From positions 2,542,001 through 2,606,000 of the forward strand of contig PYIU01000009.1 in assembly GCA_003415625.1 (NCBI GenBank): DNA of 64,000 nucleotides, in the 5' to 3' direction. The translations under genes and the position numbers were made by a program. This stretch comes from Aquanectria penicillioides. Its lineage: Eukaryota > Ascomycota > Sordariomycetes > Hypocreales > Nectriaceae. The notes beneath the pieces are model-generated. The model was not told the DNA's origin. It searched no databases and saw nothing but the letters and a program-made list of their open reading frames with translations. Every line of letters begins with the position of its first letter. Position 1 is the stretch's first letter. Of the stretch, positions 44,894 to 56,491 are shown in pieces.

Positions 44894-46616
44894 ATGTTTG
44901 ACCAACAGACGTCTAGTATCACTGAGAAAGGACCCTGTACACCTGGTGAAAATGTGCGTGGCATCGAGACAAACCCCCAGACGGCCCTCCACAGAGCTCT
45001 CAAGGCCAGGCACATCACCATGATTGCTATTGGAGGCGCCCTGGGCATTGGCCTTCTCTTGGGGACAGGAAAAGCCCTCGCCGGAGCAGGCCCCGGAGCC
45101 GTTGCCATCTCTTACACGGTAGTCGGGCTCCTCGTCTACGTGGTCATGACGGCGCTCGGGGAGATGGCTGCCTGGTTGCCCATGTCGGCGGGCTTTACAG
45201 GATACGCATCCAGGTTCTGTGACCCCTCGCTGGGATTCGCCCTGGGCTGGACGTAAGATGACCGATCCATAATTGCGATATAGCTAACGCCCACAGATAC
45301 TGGATGAAATACGTGGTGGTGACCCCCAATCAAATCACGGCCGGCGCCATGGTCCTCGAGTACTGGATTCCCCGGGCCAAGATCAACCCTGGCGTCTTCG
45401 TCGCCGTCATACTCGTCGCCATTGTCATCATCAACTGGTTTGGCGTGCGCTTCTTTGGCGAGTTCGAGTTTTGGCTCTCCAGCTTCAAAGTCCTTGTGCT
45501 GGTCGGCCTCATCCTCGTCACTCTCGTCATTGCAGCCGGAGGCGGCCCGACGGCGATGCCCGTGGATTCCGGTACTGGCGCGACCCAGCCGCCTTTGCTG
45601 TCGACGGCGACTGGCCTGTGTCATCGCCTGCGCTGGCGCGGTTCTTGAGTGTGTGGTCTACGATGATTGTGGCAACTTTTGCGTATTTGGGCACCGAGTT
45701 GGTGGGCGTGACGGTCGGAGAGGCTCAGAACCCACGTAAGACGATACCGCGCGCGATACGGCTGACCTTTTTCCGCATCCTGTTCTTCTATTGTCTGAGT
45801 GTGTTTCTGCTTGGACTGTGCATCCCGTACAACTCAAAAGAATTGCTCTTCTCTACTCGGGGGACGTCTGCAGGGGCGTCGGCGTCGCCGTTTGTGGTGG
45901 CTGTCAAGCTGGCCGGTTTCAAGGTGCTCCCAGGCATCATCAACGGCTGCATCGTCGTCTTCATCTTTTCGGGGGCGACCTCGGATCTCTACATTGCCAG
46001 CAGGACCCTCTACGGGCTTGCATCGGACGGAGACGCCCCAGCCATCTTTAAGAGGACAGACAGCCGCGGCGTGCCGTTCGTGGCACTGGCAACGTCTGCT
46101 CTGTTCTGCATGCTCGCGTTTATGACGGTTGCCAATAACACAAAGGAGGTGTTTGCAAAGTTTGTCAACATGGTTACTATATTTGGGCTGCTTAGCTGGA
46201 TCTCAATCACCGTCACACACATTAGCTTTCTCCGGGCAAGGCAGCTCCAGGGAATTCGGGATGCTGACATGGCGTACGTGGCCCCGTTTGGCCTCTGGGG
46301 TTCCTTCGCGGCCCTGGCCAGCTGCTGCACCATTGCTCTGACAAAGAACTTTACTGCGTTCCTGGCATCGCCAATAGCATGGATCGATGTGGTCACCGGC
46401 TATGTCGGCATCCCGGTATACCTGGGGTTGATATTGGCACACAAGTTGGTAACGAAGAGCAAGAGGGTGCGCCCCGAGGAGGCAGACTTTCACTCGGGAA
46501 AGGATGTTATTGATCGTGAAGAGGAGGCGTTTCTGGCTGAGGAGGCGCAGAAGAGAGAGCAGCAAGAAACTCATACCTCTAGAATATATCGGAAGTATTT
46601 CTCATGGCTATTTTAG
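44894..46616 (+). CDS. Amino-acid permease, AAT/YAT family (one apparent frame break)
   Basis: Plasma-membrane amino-acid/H+ symporter of about 559 aa. Exons are 44894-45252 and 45297-46616 (GTAAGA...GCTAAC...CACAG). The cytoplasmic N-terminus leads to the family signature ALHRALKARHITMIAIGGAL and GTGKALAGAGPG. Then come TM blocks including ALGEMAAWLPMSAGFTGYAS, MIVATFAYLGTELVGVTVGEA and NPRKTIPRAIRLTFFRILFFY, and a charged C-tail with DREEEAFLAEEAQKREQQ. Twelve membrane spans are expected for the family. The frame changes in GGGPT-GDARGFRYWRDP: one G is needed at about 45552 (CGACGGCG read for CGACGGGCG). Downstream sequence is intact, so assembly error is favoured. Substrate range cannot be told. 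Confidence 0.88.
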
Positions 46617-48738
46617 AACGTAACGGACGAGTCAAAGGGACTTTGGTAAGCTAGGACGGTCTGCAAGTTGACTGGCCAAGAAGTCATCTTGAAGCGAGCT
46701 TATTCGCCTAATGCCATCTATCGGAGTTGAGCACGGAGATAACAGCTGCCGAATAATATCTAGCCAATACTAGTTGGAAGAATCCTTCGTGCTGATGTGA
46801 ATCCGTCTCCTTTGCCGTCTGCCATCATCGTGAACCGATGGCGGTGCGGGATACGCGTATAGAACGTTCGATATCCGGTGCAGACTGTCCACCGCCACCA
46901 TAATACTTGGAGTTACACAGCGCGGCAACCGACCCGATTCATTAGAATCATGCTGGCTCTCGCTCGCCTCTGGCTCTCGCTGGCCTCTGGATCTCGCTGG
47001 CCTCTGGCTCTCGCTGGATGTCACTGTTGGTGGCTGGATTTGGAGCTATTGTAATTAGCCTGAGGCTGATTCCAGCGGGGAAATCATGCGGCATTTTGAG
47101 ACAGCATGGGCCAGCCCGCGAAGAGCCGCGTTGAGATGGGGGCCAAAGACGTTACTGAGACATTGAATCTTCATCAATTGAAAGCCAGAATTCTTGATGA
47201 CTGAGGGCTCCGAGACGGCTTCCGTCCACCAATCGCGACACGACCGCTCCCACGGATCTTCATCTAAACGGGAAAATCGTCTGAGGCTCGGTCCCGCTTT
47301 ATGTCTGGGCCTAATTGCAGTCAGACGGTAAGCCCTAAGGCTGGAAAGAAGAAATGCCCCGACCAGCACATTTGTGGATTCAAAAGGCCGTGAAGCTAGG
47401 CAAATGTGCATGGGATCAGCACGGCCAAGGCCAATGTTTCCGACAACTGGCCCCATGTTTGACCTGGCCAAGACTAATGTTTCCGAGCTGGAGGAATTGG
47501 GCTGTGTAGATGGAGCAGAATTGGAGGCGCGGGGCCTTGATCTTCACGCGATCTGGTGCAACATGGCCCCTCCACTACAGTCTCAAACAGCATGGCTTGC
47601 TCCAAAGGCCAATCATGACCATCTTTGTGAGCAGATGTGCAAATTGTGCAAGACGAGAGCAACCGTCCAAACTTCTTCGGCATCATCCGGCGCTGGCCCC
47701 CAAATTGTGTAGGATGCCATGCCAAGTCAGCAATAAGGATGAGACACAAACATCAACAAGGAGGCTATTGAGGGCCTGGAGGGCCTGCCTCGACAGCCGA
47801 CGGCAAGGGGCTGCATCTAGGACGAAAGCTCTTTGTCGAGAAATAAAGAGGGGATCAGGGGTAGGGTAGCGTTCTTGGGCTGCGGCTAAGCCCACTAGCA
47901 TAAGAATTGCAGCTGACCAAGCCAGGCGGTTGGGAAAGTAAAAATAGCTGTTGGGCTGAGGCTGGAGTTACTTTTCCATTGCCGCTGTTTTCACATCTTC
48001 GAGCCTGGAGCAGTCTCATGACTTTGCGATCCAAGACGGGACGGCGCGCGGCATCAAGACACAACCGTTGCCAAGCACCGTAGAGTGCGAGTTGGATTGC
48101 CTCGACGCGTGCTGACCGTCCGCCGCTGAAGGATTTCAAACGTTTGGGAGTAATCGCTAGCCACTTGAAATCTCAGAGGTTGGACAAGGTACCTGCAGCG
48201 AGGGCCGGATGGACCTCTCCGTCAGCAACACGTACAGACCGGTAGTACTGCAATATCTGATCCGACAGGGCTGGAAAGAGGAGGTGAAATCAGCCAGCGG
48301 CGAGTGTAAACAGCACATCCCAACCCAAGAGGACCCATTGGATAAGCTTACCAGGGCCAGCTCGCGAGAACGCTCCAGCAGACATGGGGCACCCAAGTCC
48401 TTCCTGTCAGCACCAAGCCTCGCTGCTTGGCTGGGGCCATCTCATCTCTTATTAGCGGAGCTCAGCCCTGCTGCTATCCGCTCCTTGGTCTGCTTGCTAG
48501 TGGGACCCTGAGCCTGCGCCACGGAGCTGGGGTTAGGCGTGCAAAGCTCGACGACAGTCTCCAGCTGCTGCCTCCCATGTTTAGTGCGATCCTGCCGTTG
48601 GTCTGCTGGCGGAGATGGCTGCATATAATAAGATGGATGGCGCCCGGAGCCCACAAACACCATTGGGATCATCTCATACTAACTTCTAGTTTTCCAACTG
48701 CCCCTCTAGTATAATCCGGGATCTACTCTGCGTCGACA
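46617..48738. other. Gene-free region with a minisatellite
   Basis: About 2.1 kb without a recognisable gene. It contains the 17-nt minisatellite at 46951-47018. A TATA-like catataataag near 48622 lies about 115 bp before the peptidase ATG. Confidence 0.45.
46951..47018. repeat. 17-nt minisatellite, about four units
   Basis: Unit CTCTGGCTCTCGCTGGC, repeated with single substitutions (GGATCTCG in one unit; a C in place of a G in the first). Confidence 0.75.
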
Positions 48739-51006
48739 ATGCGTGCCGGATTCAGCTTGCTGGCCCTCGTGGGCTTGGCGGCAGCCGCCCTCGACCATCA
48801 TGACGAGCTCGGAGCCCGCGCCATGGAGGAGCCAACCTTTGAGTACAAGCGAGATCTCGAAGACCGTGATATTCATCCATGCAAGGTCCTGTCAAACGCC
48901 TATGTGGCTGCCGGCGGTAAGCTTGGCAAGACGCCCGTCGTCGATGTGCCTCCTTCCGTGGGCCTCGCCTGTCTCAAGTCGGTGCCTCTGGACAAGGAGC
49001 GCGATCTGGCTCTCCTGGCCTATCTTTTGCCCTACGTCCACTTCCAGAGCACCCTCGAGGTGCTTGCCAACCCTCCCGCCGAGTACCTGTTCCCCGGCGT
49101 TGACGTTCTTGGCGCCTTTGATGCCATGAAGAGCAAGCTCCAGAACAACAAGTACCAGAACCAGTACGAGTTTGTGACGGACCTGCGCTCTGTCGTAAGC
49201 ACTGCCGTATCCCAGAGCAGTTGACCAATGCTAACTGATGTCCAGTACTCGGCCTCTAACGACGGCCACTTTAGCTATAGCCCTGCTCTGCTCAGCACCA
49301 TCCAGTTTGTCCGAAAGGACCTGGACCTCATCTCCATCTCCGCGGATGGTCTGAAGCTCCCCGAGGTCTTCTTCACCCTCGACGTTGTCCGCGGAAACCT
49401 GGGCCTGCTCGATTACCGCCCCTCTGCCATTTCCAGCATCAACGGCATCCCTGTCAACCAGTGGCTCGAAGCCGACGCCACTGGCTCCGTCGGCAAGGCC
49501 CAGGATCCTGATGCCCAGTTCAACAGCGAGTTCTGGTCCATCCAGCGCAAGGCCATTGGCGGCGGCGGCAAGTCGACTTACACCAACTTTGAGATTCCCG
49601 ACACCTACACCGTCCGGTTCCGCAACGGCTCGTCGCGGGTCCTCAAGAACGGCATCGCCTTCTACGGCACCTCCGACTTCACCAAGATCGAGACCGGCGC
49701 CGATGTCCACGCGGCCTTTGAGATCCCGTCTAACAGCACCAGCGAAAATGACGAGTCGTCCTCGTCAAAGTTCCGCCGCGCCAACTCCACCACGACCACC
49801 ACCCAGATCGTTTCGGGCTACCCTATCCCCGTGGTGAGGCACTCCAAGGGCAACATGGCCGGTTTCTTCCTCGAGGACGAGGGATACACCGACACCGTTG
49901 TCCTTACCGTACTCAGCTTCCTTCCCGTGGGCCTGAGCTCCTCTGCGCTCGCAACCCTCAACTACACCGACTTCATCCTCGAGGGCCGCGAAATGGTTGT
50001 CGAGCTCTTCGAGAAGGCCCAGAAGGCCGGCCGCGACAAGCTCGTCATCGACATGTCTTCCAACGGCGGCGGCTCCGTCTACCTCGCTAACGACCTCTAC
50101 CGCCTCATCTTCCCCGACGGCGACTTTTCTACCTGGGGCCGCCTCCGCGCTAACGAGGCCCTCGAGATTACCTCCAACATTGACTACGAGCTGCTCAACC
50201 AGATCCTCATAACTGGCACCGAAGCCCTCCCCCTGGACCCCAAGGGCAACAAGATCAAGACTGGCAAGGAGTGGTACGGTCCTTACAGCGCCGGCGGCCA
50301 GAACGTCACCCAGGCCTACCAGAACGACCTGACTGTGTCCTTCTCCTCTACCGGCACCGCCTACATCAACGGCGTGAACGACAAGTATAGCCCTATTCTC
50401 AAGCCCGTCTTCAAGCCCGAGAACATCCTCGTTGTTACCGACGGCGTCTGCGCCTCGGCCTGCACCATCTTCACCGGCCTCATCACCCGAAACAACAAGG
50501 TCCGCACCCTGGCTCTGGGAGGTCGCCCTCTCAACCTTGCTATGCAGGCCATGGGCGGTGTCAAGGGCACCCAGCTCGAGAAGAACTCGGCCATCCTCAG
50601 CGGCGCCGCTCAGTTTTACCAGAGTGTCCAGAAGAGCTACGATGCCAAGAAGGCCCTCGAGGATGCTTCGGAGGCGTTCCCCTCCTTCGAAGAGCCTCCC
50701 CTGCTGCCTCTCTTTGTTGGCGACGCCGGCGGCGGCGTCAACTTCCTCAACGGATACACCGAGGACAACCTCAACGGCTACCCTGTTCACTTCCGCTACG
50801 AGGCTGCCAACTGCCGTCTCTTCTACACCCAGCTCATGACCAAGAACGTGACCGCTCAGTGGGAGGCGGCCCACGACATTGCCTGGAAGGGCGCCAAGTG
50901 TGTTCCTGGCTCGACCACCAACACGGACGGCACCATTGGCGACAAGACCTTTGCCTACGACAGCCGTGTGCGCAGCCATGCCCCTGCCCAGGTCGTGCCT
51001 AAATAA
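48739..51006 (+). CDS. Secreted peptidase S41-family (tail-specific protease-like) protein
   Basis: Two exons (48739-49194, 49246-51006) encode about 738 aa. A signal peptide MRAGFSLLALVGLAAAALD precedes a Cys-containing N-terminal domain (DIHPCKVLSNAYVAAGG...VGLACLKSVPLD). The C-terminal half is the S41 catalytic domain: KLVIDMSSNGGGSVYLAND corresponds to the family's beta-strand plus GNGGG-type loop, and ILVVTDGVCASACTIFTGLI carries the likely nucleophilic Ser in the ASAC context. Fungal members of this type are extracellular or vacuolar and poorly characterised; CPAF-like relatives are known in bacteria. Frame is uninterrupted across the 51-nt intron (branch CTAAC, acceptor TCCAG). Substrate unknown. 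Several Asn-X-Ser/Thr sites fit secretion. Confidence 0.82.
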
Positions 51007-51355
51007 GTAAAGATTATTATTCCTGTACATAATATGACGCTCAATTGAGACGTATGGATCTTGCCCGGCATGGCGCGGCGTTTGCGATTATGAATTTGAT
51101 GAGAATCAGTAGAATAGATGAACCAATCACATTGACTTACTTTAATATGCTTCATGCCTCGGGCTCCTTGTGATGCTTGTGATGGTTGTTGTTGTGCGGT
51201 TAGTTGTAATAGGGTTTGGATCCACTATGTCATGACGTCAAGCCGGCACGCGACAGGTGACCGAACCAGGCAGCCGGATCCATGTGACGCAAGGAAGTCA
51301 ATTCATTAATTCAACCTCGTCACGTTGTGTCGTTCATATTGTCAATTGCTTCACT

Positions 51356-52470
51356 ATGCCGTTACTCCCGCTGCCGAATGGAAGGCCTACGCCGATGGCC
51401 CAAAAGGTCAAGGCATTTGCAGCCCTGTGGCTGCGATTGAATTGGATCGACCTGGCCACCATGGCTGGAGTCGGTATTGCTACTTTCATTGTACGTCTGC
51501 TCCTGGTTTACCGGCGCCGCTAACTTTTCAGCTCTACCATTCCCCCATTCCTCCGTTCGTCCAGCGGACCTTTCCCATCACGTTTGACAAATCCGGAGAC
51601 ATCGTTTACCCTTACATGGCGTATCCTGATCGCGGCTGGATCCTTCCTCCCGTGGTCTCGGGGTTTGTATCCCTTGTCCCGCCATACGCTACGTATATTC
51701 TCGCCCAGATTCGCATCGGATCTGCGTGGGACGCAAGTAATGCAATCATAGGTACTACGTGGTCGGTGATCCTGGCCTCCATGTTCCAAGTTGTCATGAA
51801 GCAGCTCATCGGGGGCTTCAGGCCGTTCTTCCTTGACGTCTGCATGCCAGACGTTTCTCTGGCGAGGACCAATCAGTCAGGCCTCGATGGCGTGGGGTTT
51901 CAGCAAGTTATGTACTCGATTGATATTTGCACGCAGCCCGACTACTCCAAGCTCAAGAACGCAATCACCTCGTTCCCCAGCGGCCACTCGAGTGCCGCCT
52001 TTGCTGCCTTTGGGTTCCTCTTCTTATGGCTGAATGCGAAGCTAAAGGTCTGGGCAGACCACAAGCCGGCGTTCTGGAAGCTCACTCTCACGTTTCTGCC
52101 GCTGCTTGGAGCCGTTTTTATCTGCGGCACGCTGACTATCAATGCCGCCCACAACTGGTACGACATTGTCGCTGGTGCCATGATTGGCATCGTCATGTCA
52201 CTGGCATCGTACCGCACCTGCTACGCGGCGGTGTGGGACTGGCGCTTCAACCATGTCGCGCTGCGCCAAAGAGAAACTTTCCAGTATGAAACGGATGGAG
52301 TCTACGCTGAAAACACTTTATCTGGTAGTGTCGGTTGGGGGAGCCGAGAATGGCTTCACGAAGATGCGCTTGCACACGGAAGCGGCATCCATGGACCAGA
52401 GAACGAAACAGATGGCTCCAGCCACGTTAGAATAAGAGGACGAGTTCATGCAGGGGACGAGTTTGCATAG
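51356..52470 (+). CDS. PAP2-family lipid phosphatase (DPP1/LPP-type)
   Basis: Integral-membrane phosphatidic-acid/diacylglycerol-pyrophosphate phosphatase type, about 357 aa. Exons are 51356-51490 and 51532-52470. All three PAP2 motifs are present in order: KQLIGGFRPFFLDVC (KxxxxxxRP), SFPSGHSSAAFAAFG (PSGH) and INAAHNWYDIVAG (SxxxHxxxD-type, with the catalytic His). About six membrane spans surround them, and the hydrophilic C-tail (QYETDGVYAENTL...) is charged. ATG 51356 was chosen because it opens the exon-1 frame MPLLPLPNGRPTPMAQKVKA that ends in the first membrane span at the intron. The stop lies only 6 nt from the stop of the convergent guanine deaminase gene. Confidence 0.87.
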
Positions 52471-52476
52471 CAGAGT

Positions 52477-53841
52477 CTATTGAGGATGGACCTGTCGCCC
52501 GCGAACAAAGACTTGTGAAATATTTCTATCATCTCCCGTCATCAAGAACTTGTCAAAGACTCGCCTCAACTCATCTCCCTCCTCTATTGGTGCATTGACT
52601 CCGCCCCGTGCTGTATTCATGTCCACCACAATGGCATCAAACTCCTTTCCAACCTTGAAGTTGCCAATCTTGTCGCCCATCCCCATAACTTTTGCACCTC
52701 CCATCGTTGACAAGTAAAATACTTCTTCCAAGGTCAAGCCCTTTTCGCGGCCTGCCGAGGCAGCTTCGCGAGAGAATGATGCAATGAGAGCATGTCGCAT
52801 CGAATCGAGGATGGAAGAAGAGAAGCCACCGCCCGAATCGGTACCAAGGCCAACCTTCATGCCGCGGCTCAAAAAGTCCCGTATAGGAGCCGCCATGAAT
52901 CCTCCGCCGACGGTCATGTTGGCCGTTGGGCAGTGGGCGATGCCGCAGTCGAGGTTGGCCAAGCCCTCTGTCTCAGCGTCGGTCATGATTGTGCAGTGAG
53001 CAAGGATGGTCCTCGGGGTGAGGAGCTTGTAGTGGGAGTAGAGATCCACTTCGTTGGTAAAGTCTGGGAACAGAGACAGAGTAGCCTTGACCTCCTGCTC
53101 GGCCTCATTGAAGTGCGTTTGAATCGGCAAGTCTGGGTTTTTGGTGGCAATGGCTCCCAGGCCAGCGAGCAGCTCTCCCTCGCAGGAAATGGCAAAGCGA
53201 GGTGTAATGACATACTTGAGGAGCTTGTGGGACGGGTCGATGTTGTGGATATGGCTGATGCACTTCTCCGTCTCCGCGAGGGACTCTTCGACGCTTGCAT
53301 CGCGGTAAAAGTCGGGAGAGTTTCGATTCATGTTGCACTTGCCCACGAATGCCCTCTGTCCTTTTTTAAGGACAGTATCGGCGAGGACGCGGGTGCCTTC
53401 GCCATGCAGCGAACTGTAGTAGCTCGCCGTCGTGACGCCCTGTCGGAGCATGCCCGCAACGAGGTCCGCGTAGACTCGGCGCGCATACTCGGGATCGCGG
53501 AAGCGCGCCTCGTTGGGAAACGTCACCCCAGAAAGCCAGTCAAGAATGTGCATGCCTTGTCCCAGGCCGCGCTGCACCCACTGAGGGGCATGGTTGTGGG
53601 TGTCGACAAAGCCTGGGATGAGAAACTGGCCGGGAAGCAGACGGGTTGTGCGGCTGGGGGGGACACCAAGGGACGTGAGTGTCTTTTCGACCTCATCTTC
53701 AGGCGTATTCGACTGGAGTGTCAGAATCTGGCCGTCTGAAGACTCGATGGTGAGGATGCATTGCTCGAGAATCTCGATGGTGCCGAGGCTTGGGCAGTGG
53801 ATGAGCGTGCCGTACACGGCAAACAGGGCGTCTGTAGACAT
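52477..53841 (-). CDS. GUD1: Guanine deaminase
   Basis: Cytosolic Zn-dependent aminohydrolase converting guanine to xanthine and ammonia in purine salvage/catabolism. A single uninterrupted exon of 454 aa, near the family length of about 450. Metal-site motifs: FVDTHNHAPQ (HxH), the His in IQTHFNEAEQEV, the His/Cys region in TILAHCTIM, and Asp in VGLGTDSGGGF. The N-terminal region (FAVYGTLIHCPSLGTIEIL) and LLPGQFLIPGF are typical of the amidohydrolase start. Start is the first ATG of the frame. It reads towards the PAP2 gene and their stop codons are 6 nt apart, so 3' UTRs must overlap. I see no lesion. Confidence 0.9.
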   Translation of the reverse strand: MSTDALFAVYGTLIHCPSLGTIEILEQCILTIESSDGQILTLQSNTPEDEVEKTLTSLGVPPSRTTRLLPGQFLIPGFVDTHNHAPQWVQRGLGQGMHILDWLSGVTFPNEARFRDPEYARRVYADLVAGMLRQGVTTASYYSSLHGEGTRVLADTVLKKGQRAFVGKCNMNRNSPDFYRDASVEESLAETEKCISHIHNIDPSHKLLKYVITPRFAISCEGELLAGLGAIATKNPDLPIQTHFNEAEQEVKATLSLFPDFTNEVDLYSHYKLLTPRTILAHCTIMTDAETEGLANLDCGIAHCPTANMTVGGGFMAAPIRDFLSRGMKVGLGTDSGGGFSSSILDSMRHALIASFSREAASAGREKGLTLEEVFYLSTMGGAKVMGMGDKIGNFKVGKEFDAIVVDMNTARGGVNAPIEEGDELRRVFDKFLMTGDDRNISQVFVRGRQVHPQ

Positions 53842-54382
53842 TCTGACAATCTCCTTGAGTTCCCGATGCTAGAAGTTATATCATTATTTGGAGCATCAAG
53901 GTTCTTATGAAGTGCATCTCCAAATGCAGTGTGATGTAAGTGCGGAGGAGCTCGGCCGAGCTTATCAGGGCTGATAACGCAGTGTTAGCACAACAGTTAA
54001 TGCCACTGATGTCAATGTCGCCATGGTCCAGCTACACATCTGGTTTACTTGCGATTTGACTGAGATTTCACTAAAATTGTCGTCAAACGGTCCGACGCTG
54101 GGACGATTTTGACCGAGAGACTGAATGTGAGCCTGGTCTGCAATGTATGGCGCTTCGCGGCGAATTTTTAAGGTGACTAGCATAAATATATTAAGTTGGC
54201 ATCCGCTATTTGCCCTGGCGAGAGACGTGACTACATGCGAATGTTATATTACCGTATCGGGTGCACAAGTGTAGAATAGAGTTGTCATTAATTGCTCATA
54301 GCCCTGTAGCAAACCAATCTATCTGATATCAATCCCGCCGACAAAGGAAATAGTAATGAATGCAGCCAACGCCAGAAACCAT
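53842..54382. other. Promoter region of guanine deaminase and 3' side of next gene
   Basis: No gene was recognised; it contains only unique AT-rich sequence. Confidence 0.4.
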
Positions 54383-55582
54383 TTAGTAGCCCGACTTTGC
54401 TAGGCGAGCCTTCTCCTCGGCTACTGTCTCATACTCCTCGTCATCCTTCTGCTGGGGCTTCTCCTGCTCGTCCTTGTACTCAGGAAGGTTGTCATACTCG
54501 GGCTCGTCGGTGTACCGTTCGGGCTGGGCCTCCCGCGGCGAAGCACTGGAAACAGACGCGCGCTTCTCGGAGACGAGGTCGCTGGGAGGAGGGACCATGC
54601 CGACCTCCTGGACAACAGTGCGGTCGAAGTCGGGGTGTCCCTCGATTGCCCTCAGGACCTCAAACAGGGGCTTGGCTCCCATAGGCCAGGCAACGTCCCC
54701 GTGGAGAATTCGGTCCGCGGTGATGCCGCGCTCGTTGTAGAAGAGGCCGTTGGCATCGGAGCGGCTGATGATGACGGTTCCGTCAATCTGGACGCCAACC
54801 CACAGCCCGCGGCTCTTCATGTAGCTCCACATGGGCTTAGCAGTCTTGCCGACGGCAGACTCGACATGGCCGCCGGTGCCGATGGGGCCCATGGCGATGG
54901 ATCCCTCGGCGCCGAGAGACACGCGGGGGTTGGCAAAGGCGCTGACCTGCTCCTGGGTGTTGAGGACGCAGACGCAGTCGTAGACGTCGAGACCAAACAT
55001 GAAGCCGGCGCCGAGCGTGGTGACGATGAAGGCAGAGGGAGGAGACCAAGTGCCGTCGGCACGACGGGCAATGACAACTCCAGAGCCGCCGGCGAGAGAG
55101 CTATGGCAAGCACCGGCACGGAGGACATTGAAAATGGCCAAACCAGCGCAGTTGCGAAGCACGGCAGGGGGGATCTTGACCATGGACTTGCGGGTCAGAC
55201 CGGTAGGGTGCATGGGGCCGCTGGACTTGGGAGGAGTAGAAGTGTTGAGCTCTAAAGGCTGTTAGTATTGTACATCTGAAGCCATCTACAAGTACGTACG
55301 GGTAAAGGAGTGGAGAATACGAGCGGCCTTGTTGCACTCCTTGTCCATGCTAGTAGGCCACCATCCCTCGGCGCCAATGACATTGGCAGCCTTGTTGAGA
55401 GGCCATCCGGCCTTGGAGCTGAGCTTGTGGAATCGTTCGCCGATGGTGGGCTTGCTGGGGACACGCTCGACAGGAATCTGCTCGGGAGTTTCGGAGCGGG
55501 GAGTGTAAACGGGAGGAGTCTGGGCCTGCTTGAGGGGGTCGATGTGCTCAATGGAGCGGTTGGAGGCGGAGTAGATGCTCAT
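54383..55582 (-). CDS. Ysc84/SH3YL1-type lipid-binding protein
   Basis: Two exons (55582-55300, 55251-54383; intron GTACGT...ACTAAC...TTTAG) encode about 383 aa. The N-terminus MSIYSASNRSIEHIDPLKQ is followed by a Pro-rich linker and the Ysc84/DUF500 fold: ECNKAARILHSF, IPPAVLRNCAGLAIFNVLRA, LAGGSGVVIARRADGTWSPP, AFIVTTLGAGFMFGLDVYD, and SRGLWVGVQIDGTVIISR. The fold binds phosphoinositides and, in yeast Ysc84, actin at endocytic sites. No C-terminal SH3 domain is present; instead a charged Pro/Glu/Gln tail (SPREAQPERYTDEPEYDNLPEYK) ends in LAKSGY. Cytoplasmic, membrane-associated by inference. Confidence 0.85.
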
Positions 55583-56144
55583 TTTGTGTAAGTGGAAGTG
55601 GAGTGAAAGGCTACAATTATGCTCAAGAGATGCTGATGCTGATGCTGAACTGCTGTTGAACTATTGATCTACTCTGACTTATGCCGGGCATCTCATTCTT
55701 ATATCCACGAGCGCGCCTCGCATTCAACACGACAGGCAACCGTAAAACAACCCCCCGAAAACGCAAGGAGTGGACGCCACTTCCAACGGAGAGCAGTCTG
55801 AGAGCTCCGAAACGCTGCAGGGCCTCTGAAAGCGCCGGTGGATACGTAGGACATGCGTGGACCGCGTGGCGCAGCGCAGCCATCAGCATCGTCGATCGCG
55901 AACTGTGGGCGAGGACGAAGAACGAGCCGACCGAGAAAAGCGCGAGGGCGAAGGCCGAGGACGCGGGAGATGGAGAGGTACTTGTGGCGAGACGTTTTGT
56001 GGTGAGAAACCCACCAAATCTGTCTGTGCGGTAGGTCACTGCTAACTCGCCTCGTCTTCGCTTTACGGCTCTGAGCCGCCACAATCTGATTGCAAGTCTC
56101 TTAATTCAATACTCAAATGGATCTTCCAACAACCACCAGAACAA
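55583..56144. other. Intergenic region before tRNA-Met
   Basis: Promoter of the Ysc84-type gene, with a short GATGCTGATGCTGA repeat near 55630. Longer frames here show no family features. Confidence 0.4.
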
Positions 56145-56244
56145 GTCGGTGTGGCTCAGTTGGTTAGAGCGTTGGTCTCATAATATGACTTGACCACAGG
56201 TCAGGGACATCCAAAGGTCGAGAGTTCGAGCCTCTCCACCGACA
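56145..56244 (+). tRNA. tRNA-Met(CAT), elongator type, with 26-nt intron
   Basis: Acceptor GTCGGTG/CACCGAC plus discriminator A, anticodon stem-loop TTGGT-CTCATAA-TCCAA, anticodon CAT at 56179-56181, T-loop TTCGAGC, which is the normal elongator form. A 26-nt intron follows A37 (56183 onward). Terminator TTCTTTTTGC directly after. Confidence 0.88.
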
Positions 56245-56491
56245 GTTCTTTTTGCGGACAGTTATTTTTGCTGTCAACAAACAACAACAACAACAAACAC
56301 TCTGATGATGATGGATGACGGCAGTTAATTTTTGCTTCACAATCAATAATGGAACACTCTAAGCAATTGCTTCTTTGCCCTAATGAATAACAGCCCTCCG
56401 TGCCAAGCTCCGAGGATCAATCACCGGTCCGGCCCTCCGTCTAGTCGCGGAGTCGCATATCCCGCAAATCCATCATTATCGTATCGTAGAC

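Noticed and set aside
46951..47018. Possible CRISPR-like spacing
   Set aside because: Units are contiguous without spacers and the genome is eukaryotic; it is a minisatellite.
49765..51030. Minus-strand 421-aa frame opposite the S41 peptidase
   Set aside because: Antisense shadow; the sense strand has a signal peptide, intron and catalytic motif.
52792..53739. Plus-strand 315-aa frame opposite guanine deaminase
   Set aside because: Antisense shadow of a complete conserved enzyme.
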